Part shown: in pieces, positions 1 to 7,176 of the stretch | Position numbering within the stretch: the stretch's first letter is position 1 | Layout of the letters: each line of letters opens with the position of its first letter | NCBI GenBank assembly: GCA_013824905.1 | Contig: PNOO01000022.1 | Coordinates: 1 to 18,165, forward strand | Direction: 5' to 3' | DNA from: Syntrophus sp. (in: bacteria) | GTDB taxonomy: Bacteria > Desulfobacterota > Syntrophia > Syntrophales > UBA5619 | DNA length: 18,165 nucleotides | Notes under the pieces: generated by a model | What the model saw: only the letters and a program-made list of their open reading frames with translations | Database searches by the model: none | What the model was told of the DNA's origin: nothing | Translations under genes and position numbers: made by a program

Positions 1-997
1 GGAACTTGCGGTTGAGGCTCGACTCCCATCCGAAAGCCTCGCAGATCGTATAGGCGGTCGAGATGGGAAGGATGGAGGCGGCGAACAGCGAGGCGTTGAG
101 GAGCCCGAAAGCGAACAGCCAGGAGGCGTAATCACCGGCGAGCGGTGCAAGCGCCTGGGCCGCGTCCTTTGCACTTTCAATCCGGATGCCGTTCTGGAAG
201 AGGGTCACCGCACAGAGCATGATAATGAAGAAAGCGACCACATTGACCGTCACGGATCCGATGATCACATCCATTCGGGTGTACTGGTAATCATCCGCCT
301 TGAGACCCTTGTCGACCACGGATGACTGAAGGTAGAACTGCATCCAGGGGGCGATCGTCGTTCCGATCACGCCCACGGCCATCGTTAGCCAGCCCGTGTC
401 CATCCGGACGGTCGGTGTCAGAAAAGAGGACCCGATGGCATGCCAATCCGGTTTTCCCATGAAGCCGGAGATGATGTAAGAAAGGTAGAAAACGCAGGCG
501 AACAGGAACACCTTCTCTACTGACTTGTAATTCCCCTTGACCACCAGCCACCAGACGATTGCGGCGCTGATCGGCACGGAGATATATTTGCTGACGCCGA
601 AAAGCTCCATGCTCGCCGCGACGCCGGCAAATTCGGAAATCGTGTTGCCTAAATTGGTCAGAAACAAAACGATCATCAGGTAAAATGTGATCCGGGCGCC
701 GAACCGCTCGCGGATCAGATCGGAGAGCCCTTTACCGGAAACCACCCCCATCCGGGCGCACATCTCCTGGATGATGATCAGCGCCCCGGTGATCGGGATC
801 AACGTCCACAGGAGGGTGAGACCATATTCCGAACCGGCCAGGGAATAGGTCGTGATCCCGCCTGCATCATTATCGACGTTGGAGGTGATGATCCCCGGAC
901 CGATCAGGGCAAAAAATAGCCCTAATGATTTCCAGTATTTTTTTCCGATAAAGGCCCGCCACAGACCGCGGAAGGTTCCGGTAAGATTCTCAACCAT
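1..997 (-). CDS. NRAMP-family divalent metal cation transporter, C-terminus cut by window edge
   Basis: The frame translates without a stop from the ATG at 997 to the left edge, giving 332 codons; family members usually run to about 400-430 residues, so only the C-terminal helices are missing. The protein is very hydrophobic, with about eight membrane segments visible. Helix 1 carries GPG (33-35) and then DNDAGG (42-47), the position of the metal-binding DPGN motif of NRAMP proteins. The helix 6 signature is APWM (216-219), which keeps the Ala and Met of the canonical AxxM metal site. In helix 1 the Asp is kept but Asn is replaced by Gly, so the preferred ion (Mn, Fe or Mg) cannot be stated. 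A GGAGG lies about 16 bases upstream of the start, rather far, but no other in-frame start is available. It sits about 31 bases after the MgtE-like gene on the same strand, so the two are probably co-transcribed and may act together in cation uptake. Confidence 0.88.
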   Translation of the reverse strand, partial: MVENLTGTFRGLWRAFIGKKYWKSLGLFFALIGPGIITSNVDNDAGGITTYSLAGSEYGLTLLWTLIPITGALIIIQEMCARMGVVSGKGLSDLIRERFGARITFYLMIVLFLTNLGNTISEFAGVAASMELFGVSKYISVPISAAIVWWLVVKGNYKSVEKVFLFACVFYLSYIISGFMGKPDWHAIGSSFLTPTVRMDTGWLTMAVGVIGTTIAPWMQFYLQSSVVDKGLKADDYQYTRMDVIIGSVTVNVVAFFIIMLCAVTLFQNGIRIESAKDAAQALAPLAGDYASWLFAFGLLNASLFAASILPISTAYTICEAFGWESSLNRKF

Positions 998-1028
998 GTG
1001 TCGCTGCCGCCTTCCTCCGACATCACTT

Positions 1029-2288
1029 TTATCTACCCAGTTTAGGCAACACCACTTCGAGGAGGTTCTTGAAGAGAATCACCCCCATCAGGTGGTTATC
1101 GTCATCGACGACCGGCATGGCCAGCATGCCGTACTTGGCAAAATCCCCGGCAATATGGTCTTTATGCTCCTCGATGTTTGCTGCAACGATCCGCGTATCC
1201 ATAAGCTCCGATAGGGCCTTTTCGGAGGCCGCAACGATCAATTCGCGGAGACTGAGCACCCCGAGAAGATGTTCCTCAGAGTCCACGACATAGAGGTAAT
1301 AGATCAGATCCAACTCCTCGGCTTCGCGCCGGATCGTCTCCATCGCCTCACCCGCCGTCCGTTCGGGCGCAAAGCTCAGGAAAGAGGTGGTCATAAGCCC
1401 CCCCGCCTTCTCCTCCGGATGGGCGAGGAGCTCCTTGACGTCCTTTGCCACATCTTTCTCCATCTCCTTGAGGATCCCTTCCGCCTTGTCTTTAGGCAGA
1501 TCACCCAGGAGGTCGGTCGCTTCGGAGAGGGACATCTCCTCGATGATATCGGAGGCGTTCGCCATATCGAGATCTTCGATCAGGCTCACCTGAATCTTCG
1601 GATCGGTTTCTTCTAGTGTCTCGGCGGCAGTCTCCACATCAAGGGAACGGAAGACAGCGGCGCGTTGATGGATATCTAGTTCCTCGATGATATCCGCCAG
1701 ATCGGCCGGATGGAGCTGAGCCAGTCTGTTCTGGGCGACCGTCAACCGGAGGAGATCCGGAGAGGAGACGGGCTGGACAAATTTCCAGGAGATGAGCTGA
1801 TCCGTCATGGTGTAGTCGAAAAGCAGCCGGAAGAGGAAATTGATCGGGCGTTCCAGCCCCACACGCCGCAAGAGACCATGAAAGCCCACATCCACATGCA
1901 CCAGGTAGAGGATTTTATTCGACTTGAGAAACTGCAGGTCGTTCACCCGACGGATCTTCGCCCCGTCTGTGTCCACCACTTGCTTGTCCAGGAGGGTGTC
2001 TTTCAATAACAGCTCTCCCGGGCGGAGCACCGGCGCCCGGAAGTCCCCTGGTTGGAGAGGATGGACCATGAGCTTGCCGTCAACTTCCGCCAGAAGTCGC
2101 CAGGGAAACAGAACAATCTTACCGTCGGTGGAGCGCAGGAGAATTTCTGTGACCGGCGGATAGATCTCCCCGATATTCCCCGTCAGATCGAGGATCTTGC
2201 CTACGGGACGTCCTTCGGAATCAACGATTTTTCGTCCCAGGAGTTCGCTGATATACAAAAAAACCTGGGGTTCCTGGTTAACCGCCAT
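1029..2288 (-). CDS. PRC-barrel / MgtE N-domain / CBS-pair protein without membrane channel
   Basis: This is a 419-residue soluble protein. Two PRC-barrel-like segments come first (about 10-75 and 95-150), then a helical MgtE_N superhelix (about 180-285, beginning near HPADLADIIEEL), then a CBS pair (about 295-415). In true MgtE the N and CBS domains sense Mg2+ and gate a five-helix channel; here the protein ends after the second CBS domain and no membrane segment is present, so it cannot be a channel itself. It lies directly upstream of an NRAMP transporter gene, which suggests a cytosolic sensor or regulatory partner; that role is inferred. The start at 2288 is preferred over an ATG at 2294, because GGAGG lies 8 bases before the former and only 2 before the latter. 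A sigma70-like promoter lies just upstream. Confidence 0.88.
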   Translation of the reverse strand: MAVNQEPQVFLYISELLGRKIVDSEGRPVGKILDLTGNIGEIYPPVTEILLRSTDGKIVLFPWRLLAEVDGKLMVHPLQPGDFRAPVLRPGELLLKDTLLDKQVVDTDGAKIRRVNDLQFLKSNKILYLVHVDVGFHGLLRRVGLERPINFLFRLLFDYTMTDQLISWKFVQPVSSPDLLRLTVAQNRLAQLHPADLADIIEELDIHQRAAVFRSLDVETAAETLEETDPKIQVSLIEDLDMANASDIIEEMSLSEATDLLGDLPKDKAEGILKEMEKDVAKDVKELLAHPEEKAGGLMTTSFLSFAPERTAGEAMETIRREAEELDLIYYLYVVDSEEHLLGVLSLRELIVAASEKALSELMDTRIVAANIEEHKDHIAGDFAKYGMLAMPVVDDDNHLMGVILFKNLLEVVLPKLGR

Positions 2289-2312
2289 GCTCATCTCCTC
2301 CGAGTGATTGTG

Positions 2313-2340
2313 CCTATAACACTAATCAAAAATATGTCAA
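2313..2340 (-). promoter_or_regulatory. Sigma70-like promoter for the MgtE-like/NRAMP unit
   Basis: Reading the minus strand, a perfect TTGACA (2340-2335) is followed after 16 bases by TATAGG (2318-2313). This would start transcription near 2306, leaving a leader of under 20 bases that contains the GGAGG ribosome binding site of the 2288 start. It is arranged back to back with the pyrR promoter, the two -35 boxes being about 30 bases apart. The call rests on sequence match and position only. Confidence 0.55.
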
Positions 2341-2369
2341 AATCTTTTTTAGAGCATCCAACTTTGGAC

Positions 2370-2397
2370 TTGACACCGTCTGTCCATTTATTATAAA
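2370..2397 (+). promoter_or_regulatory. Sigma70-like promoter of the pyr operon
   Basis: A perfect TTGACA (2370-2375) is followed after 16 bases by TATAAA (2392-2397). Transcription would begin near 2404 and produce a leader of about 150 bases before the pyrR start at 2552. That leader contains the PyrR-binding hairpin and the intrinsic terminator, so this promoter is in the expected place for an attenuation-controlled operon. Confidence 0.7.
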
Positions 2398-2423
2398 AAA
2401 CATTGTCAGCAGATATTTGCAGA

Positions 2424-2457
2424 CCCTTTTAATTGAATCCGGTGAGGTTGAAAAGGG
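2424..2457 (+). promoter_or_regulatory. PyrR-binding hairpin (anti-antiterminator) in the pyr leader
   Basis: The lower stem pairs CCCTTTT (2424-2430) with AAAAGGG (2451-2457). Inside it, AATC (2436-2439) pairs with GGTT (2446-2449) and closes a six-base loop CGGTGA (2440-2445). This matches the known PyrR RNA element, whose upper stem-loop reads UCC-nGnGA-GG followed by an AAGG strand, with an internal bulge between the stems. It lies in the leader of an operon that itself encodes PyrR, pyrB and pyrC. PyrR bound to UMP is known to stabilise such hairpins and so permit a downstream terminator to form. Confidence 0.88.
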
Positions 2458-2498
2458 GTGGTCAATGCGGAAATTTCAGACTTAATGCGTTTAAGCGG

Positions 2499-2530
2499 GC
2501 CTTCTCTCATCAGGGGAAGGCTTTTTTTTT
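2499..2530 (+). terminator. Intrinsic terminator / PyrR-controlled attenuator before pyrR
   Basis: An 8-bp stem GCCTTCTC (2499-2506) pairs with GGGGAAGGC-type sequence (2514-2521, including one G-T pair) around a 7-base loop and is followed directly by nine T residues (2522-2530). It ends 22 bases before the pyrR start. Bases 2506-2511 (CTCATC) and 2505 can instead pair with GGTGAGG (2441-2447) in the PyrR hairpin, with CCTT (2500-2503) facing AAGG (2453-2456), which would form a competing antiterminator. This alternative fold is inferred by eye. Confidence 0.85.
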
Positions 2531-2551
2531 AATCTCATGATGAGGAAACCA

Positions 2552-3091
2552 ATGGAGCAGAAAAAGGTCGTCATGGATGCGGAGGGGATAAACCGTTCTC
2601 TGACCCGCATCGCCTCTGAGATTCTTGAAAAGAACAAGGGAGGGGAGGAACTGGTCCTTGTCGGCATCCGGACTGGGGGGGTCTTTCTCGCGGAGCGCCT
2701 GAAGAGGAAGATCTCCGGTATCGAAGGGAAGGATATCCCTTTCGGGATTCTTGACATCACTCTCTACCGCGACGATCTTTCTACATCCCACCGGAAACCG
2801 AGGCTGGGGAAAACCGATATTCCTTTCTCGCTGGAAGGGAGGAAAGTCGTCCTCGTGGATGATGTGCTCTTTACCGGCCGGACGATCCGCGCGGCCATGG
2901 ATGCCCTCATCGACTTCGGCAGGCCGAAGTCGATCCAGCTTGCCGTTCTGATAGACCGGGGCCACCGCGAGCTTCCCATCCGGGCTGATTTCGTCGGCAA
3001 GAACCTCCCCTCATCGCTGTGGCAAGCTGTCAGCGTCAACCTGACGGAAAAGGATGGCAAGGACGAAGTAGTCATCGAGAATAATATATAG
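2552..3091 (+). CDS. pyrR: PyrR: UMP-dependent pyr RNA-binding attenuation protein / uracil phosphoribosyltransferase
   Basis: This 179-residue protein resembles Bacillus PyrR from end to end, beginning MEQKKVVMDAEGINRSLTRI. The PRPP-binding loop VVLVDDVLFTGRT (99-111) is intact, as are DITLYRDDL (68-76) and the DRGHRELPIRAD stretch (135-146) that is diagnostic for PyrR rather than other phosphoribosyltransferases. PyrR binds a hairpin in pyr mRNA leaders when UMP is high and causes early termination; many homologues also convert uracil and PRPP to UMP. In-frame ATGs occur at 2537 and 2540, but the start at 2552 is preferred: it has GAGGA at 2542-2546 and aligns with the usual N-terminus. Its own leader carries the binding hairpin and attenuator, so it is autoregulated together with pyrB and pyrC. 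Confidence 0.96.
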   Translation: MEQKKVVMDAEGINRSLTRIASEILEKNKGGEELVLVGIRTGGVFLAERLKRKISGIEGKDIPFGILDITLYRDDLSTSHRKPRLGKTDIPFSLEGRKVVLVDDVLFTGRTIRAAMDALIDFGRPKSIQLAVLIDRGHRELPIRADFVGKNLPSSLWQAVSVNLTEKDGKDEVVIENNI

Positions 3092-3153
3092 CCGAAAATC
3101 TTCGCGCGCGGTGTTTCCCTGCGGCTGCGATACCATGCATATGAGGTTCAACC

Positions 3154-4077
3154 ATGAAATTGAGCAGGAAAGACATCCTTGGCATCAAGGAACTCTCTGT
3201 GGAGGAGATCACTCTCATCCTCGATACGGCGGACTCCTTCCTCGAGGTCTCTACCCGGGAGATCAAGAAGGTCCCGACACTCCGAGGGAAAAGCGTGATC
3301 AATCTCTTCTACGAGGCGAGCACGCGGACACGAACCTCCTTTGAGATCGCCGCCAAGCGCCTGAGCGCCGATACGATCAACATCTCCGCCTCGACCAGCA
3401 GTGTCGTCAAGGGGGAGACTCTGATCGACACAGCGAAAAACATCGAAGCGATGAATCCGGACCTCATCGTGATCCGGCACAGCGCCGCCGGGGCGCCCCA
3501 TATGCTTGCCTCTTTGCTTCGGCAGTCGATTATCAACGCCGGCGACGGAGCCCATGAACATCCTACCCAGGCCCTTCTGGACATGATGACGATCCGTTCC
3601 AGAAAGGGACGGATCGCCGGGCTCAAAGCGGCCATTATCGGTGATATTGCCCACAGCCGGGTCGCCCGCTCGAACATCCACGGCCTGACCAAAATGGGGG
3701 CCCATGTTGTCGTCTCCGGTCCTGCGACCATGCTTCCCCGCGAAATTGAGACGCTGGGAGTCACCGCCTGCACCCGCATCGACGAGGCAATCAAAGATGC
3801 GGACATCATCATGATGCTCCGGATACAGACCGAAAGGGAAAAGCAGAATGTCTTTCCTTCCCTGCGCGAGTATGCTCAATATTTTTCCCTCAACCGCAAA
3901 AACATCGCCCTCGCCCGTGAGGATTGCATCGTGATGCACCCGGGTCCTATGAACCGCGGTGTGGAGATCTCACCAGAGATCGCCGACGGACCCCATTCGG
4001 TCATCCTCGATCAGGTCACCAATGGCGTGGCCGTAAGGATGGCGCTTCTCTATCTCCTGACTGGAGGCAATTCATGA
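3154..4077 (+). CDS. pyrB: Aspartate carbamoyltransferase, catalytic subunit
   Basis: It catalyses carbamoyl phosphate plus aspartate to N-carbamoyl-aspartate, the committed step of pyrimidine synthesis. The 307-residue length is typical. The carbamoyl-phosphate loop STRTR (56-60) is intact, and so are the mobile-loop Lys86 in SSVVKGET, HPTQ (136-139) and HPGPMNRG near residue 265. No pyrI-like regulatory subunit gene is adjacent, so the enzyme is probably a simple trimer of the Bacillus kind and is controlled at the level of expression by PyrR. The start has GAGG seven bases upstream. The gene lies 62 bases after pyrR, with no hairpin seen between them, and its stop overlaps the pyrC start. 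Confidence 0.97.
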   Translation: MKLSRKDILGIKELSVEEITLILDTADSFLEVSTREIKKVPTLRGKSVINLFYEASTRTRTSFEIAAKRLSADTINISASTSSVVKGETLIDTAKNIEAMNPDLIVIRHSAAGAPHMLASLLRQSIINAGDGAHEHPTQALLDMMTIRSRKGRIAGLKAAIIGDIAHSRVARSNIHGLTKMGAHVVVSGPATMLPREIETLGVTACTRIDEAIKDADIIMMLRIQTEREKQNVFPSLREYAQYFSLNRKNIALAREDCIVMHPGPMNRGVEISPEIADGPHSVILDQVTNGVAVRMALLYLLTGGNS

Positions 4078-5360
4078 CTCTCTTACTCACAGGCGGCAGG
4101 TTGATCGACCCCTCCCGGAAGGCGGACGGCGATGCGGATCTGCTGATCGTGGACGGCAAAATCGTCAAAACCGGGAAGGATCTCCCGAAAGGGAAAAAAT
4201 CCCCAGATGTTGAGATATTGGATCTTCGCGGGAAGTGGATCGTTCCCGGCCTGATCGATATGCACACCCATCTGCGGGAACCGGGATTCGAGTACAAAGA
4301 GACCATCGCTTCCGGAACTGAGGCCGCCGTAGCGGGCGGCTTTAGCTCCGTTGCTTGCATGCCCAACACGAATCCCGTGAACGACAGCCGGTCCGTTGCC
4401 GAATTCATCAGTAGAAAAGCAAAAGAATGCGGCCTGGCGAATGTCTATCCGATTGCAGCGATCACCGTGAAGTCGGAAGGTTCACTCCTCAGCGAATTCT
4501 GGGATCTCAAAGACGCCGGCGCCGTCGGTTTCTCCGACGACGGGAAATCGGTCATGAATGCCTCCTTGATGCGCAGGGCGCTGGAATACGCCTCTTCTCT
4601 GGATATGCCGGTCATCGTCCACTGCGAGGATAAAAATCTCTCAACCGGAGGGGTGATGCATGAGGGCTCAGTGTCCACGGAACTGGGCCTTACCGGCATC
4701 CCGGCGATTGCCGAAGACGTGATGGTCGCCCGGGATCTTCTCCTTGCCGAATTCACCGGGGCGGCAGTGCACATCGCCCACGTGAGCACCGCCGGGGCGG
4801 TCCGTTTGATTCGCGAAGCGAAGGTCCGGGGGGTCCGCGTGACTGCTGAAACGGCGCCTCACTATTTTTCGCTCACGGATGAAGCGATCCGCAATTTCGA
4901 CACCAACGCCAAGGTCTACCCGCCGCTCCGCAGCTTAGAAGATCGCACAGCCGTCCGGGAGGGACTCTCCGACGGGACTCTCGACGTCATCGCAAGCGAT
5001 CATGCCCCCCACGCCCGAACCGACAAGGAAGTAGAATTCGATTATGCAGCAAGCGGCCTGACAGGGCTCGAAACTTCGCTTGCCCTGTCTCTCCGGCTTG
5101 TCACCGACAGCGTCCTTACCCTTTCCGACCTGATCGAAAAGATGACCATCAACCCGGCACGAATCCTCCGCATCCCCAAAGGCACCCTTGCCGTCGGCGC
5201 CGATGCCGATATCACCGTCATCGACCCGGAGAAAGTGTGGACTGTAGATCGCGCTCTTTTTTGTTCCCGCGGCAAAAACTCACCCTTTCATGGCTGGACG
5301 ATGAAGGGCAAAGCGGTCCTGACCATTGTCGGAGGCGTCATCCGCTATCGTGATTTATAG
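4074..5360 (+). CDS. pyrC: Dihydroorotase, class I
   Basis: It interconverts N-carbamoyl-aspartate and dihydroorotate, the step after PyrB. The 428-residue amidohydrolase has the metal ligands of class I dihydroorotases: HTH in DMHTHLREPG (His64, His66), an Asp in FSDDG (153-157), His183 in VHCED, His236 in HIAHVST, and Asp309 in ASDHAPH. The substrate-binding Asn is in CMPNTNP (95-101). The frame is open further upstream within pyrB, but the ATG at 4074 is chosen because it has GGAGG at 4063-4067 and forms an ATGA overlap with the pyrB stop, a sign of translational coupling. PyrB and PyrC of this class associate in some bacteria; whether they do here is not known. Confidence 0.96.
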   Translation: MTLLLTGGRLIDPSRKADGDADLLIVDGKIVKTGKDLPKGKKSPDVEILDLRGKWIVPGLIDMHTHLREPGFEYKETIASGTEAAVAGGFSSVACMPNTNPVNDSRSVAEFISRKAKECGLANVYPIAAITVKSEGSLLSEFWDLKDAGAVGFSDDGKSVMNASLMRRALEYASSLDMPVIVHCEDKNLSTGGVMHEGSVSTELGLTGIPAIAEDVMVARDLLLAEFTGAAVHIAHVSTAGAVRLIREAKVRGVRVTAETAPHYFSLTDEAIRNFDTNAKVYPPLRSLEDRTAVREGLSDGTLDVIASDHAPHARTDKEVEFDYAASGLTGLETSLALSLRLVTDSVLTLSDLIEKMTINPARILRIPKGTLAVGADADITVIDPEKVWTVDRALFCSRGKNSPFHGWTMKGKAVLTIVGGVIRYRDL

Positions 5361-5366
5361 AAAAAG

Positions 5367-6149
5367 ATGAACGACAGAAATCAGTATCGCACAGAAGCGA
5401 TCGTCCTACGTATTTTAGACTACGGCGAATCCGACCGGATCGTCACCTTTTGCACCGCGGAATTCGGTAAGCTCCGGGGAATCGCCAAGGGGGCTCGGCG
5501 GAGCCGGAAACGTTTTGTTAACGCCCTCGAACCTTTTGCCTGCTCGCAGATCCTTTTTTCCCGCCGGGGTCCTGATAGCCTGGCCCTGATTGAGAGCTCA
5601 GACGTCCTCTGTCATTTTCCCGCGATTCGCGCCGATCTGGAAAAAACACTAAGCGCCTCCTATTTGATCGACCTGACGGACCAGTTCACTTTGGAAGACA
5701 AGAAAAACGAGAAACTCTTCAGACTTCTTCTTGGATTTCTTCAACTCCTCGAAGCCGTTCCCGCAAGGGAGGCTCTTCTCCGCTTTTTTGAGATCCGTCT
5801 CCTGAAACTTTCAGGGTATGATCCGCTCCTGGATCACTGCCTCATCTGTAAAACGCCTCTTGACAAAGAGACGACCTATCGGTTCAAGGCGGCCGACGGC
5901 GGACTGACCTGCCTTACCTGCCGTCCCGACGGCCAGGATGCCGTCCCTGTCTCCCTCGGAACGATCCGCACGCTGCTTCTGGCGCGCGATCTGGCGACCG
6001 ACAGGTTGGCACAGCTCCTGTTTACAGAGCGGTCCGCCGTCGAAAGCCGGCTTCTGCTTTCCAATTTTATTCGCCACATCCTCGGGAAAGAACTTAAATC
6101 GGTTCATGTCCTCAATGAAATCCGTCGTCTGAGAATGGAGAATTTATAA
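5367..6149 (+). CDS. recO: DNA repair protein RecO
   Basis: RecO anneals single strands and, with RecR, loads RecA onto SSB-coated DNA in the RecF pathway. The 260-residue protein begins with the OB-fold (about 8-82; EAIVLRILDYGESDRIV followed by GKLRGIAKGARRS, a basic DNA-binding patch). A helical domain follows, containing a four-cysteine zinc site: C158-x2-C161 and C182-x2-C185. The start is six bases after the pyrC stop, preceded only by an A-rich AAAAAG, so translation likely depends on coupling with pyrC. Its position makes it part of the pyr transcript unless a further promoter exists. Confidence 0.95.
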   Translation: MNDRNQYRTEAIVLRILDYGESDRIVTFCTAEFGKLRGIAKGARRSRKRFVNALEPFACSQILFSRRGPDSLALIESSDVLCHFPAIRADLEKTLSASYLIDLTDQFTLEDKKNEKLFRLLLGFLQLLEAVPAREALLRFFEIRLLKLSGYDPLLDHCLICKTPLDKETTYRFKAADGGLTCLTCRPDGQDAVPVSLGTIRTLLLARDLATDRLAQLLFTERSAVESRLLLSNFIRHILGKELKSVHVLNEIRRLRMENL

Positions 6150-6155
6150 TTCATA

Positions 6156-6183
6156 TTGACACCCACAGGCCGCCATGTTAAGA
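6156..6183 (+). promoter_or_regulatory. Weak promoter candidate ahead of glyQ
   Basis: TTGACA (6156-6161) is perfect, but the best -10 at 16-17 base spacing is TTAAGA or TAAGAA, which is poor. The 96-base gap between recO and glyQ is the largest within this plus-strand run, so a separate start for glyQS is reasonable. No T-box, riboswitch or terminator was recognised in the gap. Confidence 0.3.
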
Positions 6184-6245
6184 AGCCGACGAAAAAATGA
6201 TCGTAAAATCAAGAAATAACGCGATGTAAATCTTTAGGAGGAGAT

Positions 6246-7118
<873 letters not shown>

Positions 7119-7176
7119 CTCGGGAAAGTACACTGCTCTTTCCCCGAACAGAACGCATCACGATGGGAGTGCTTTG

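Noticed and set aside
3924..4073. Extended N-terminus for dihydroorotase within pyrB
   Set aside because: The extension encodes low-complexity Arg/Gly-rich sequence in another frame of pyrB, whereas the ATG at 4074 has GGAGG, couples to the pyrB stop, and aligns with the usual dihydroorotase start.
6150..6245. T-box or glycine riboswitch ahead of glyQS
   Set aside because: The gap is only 96 bases, too short for a T-box plus terminator, and no T-box sequence, glycine aptamer core or T-run hairpin was seen.
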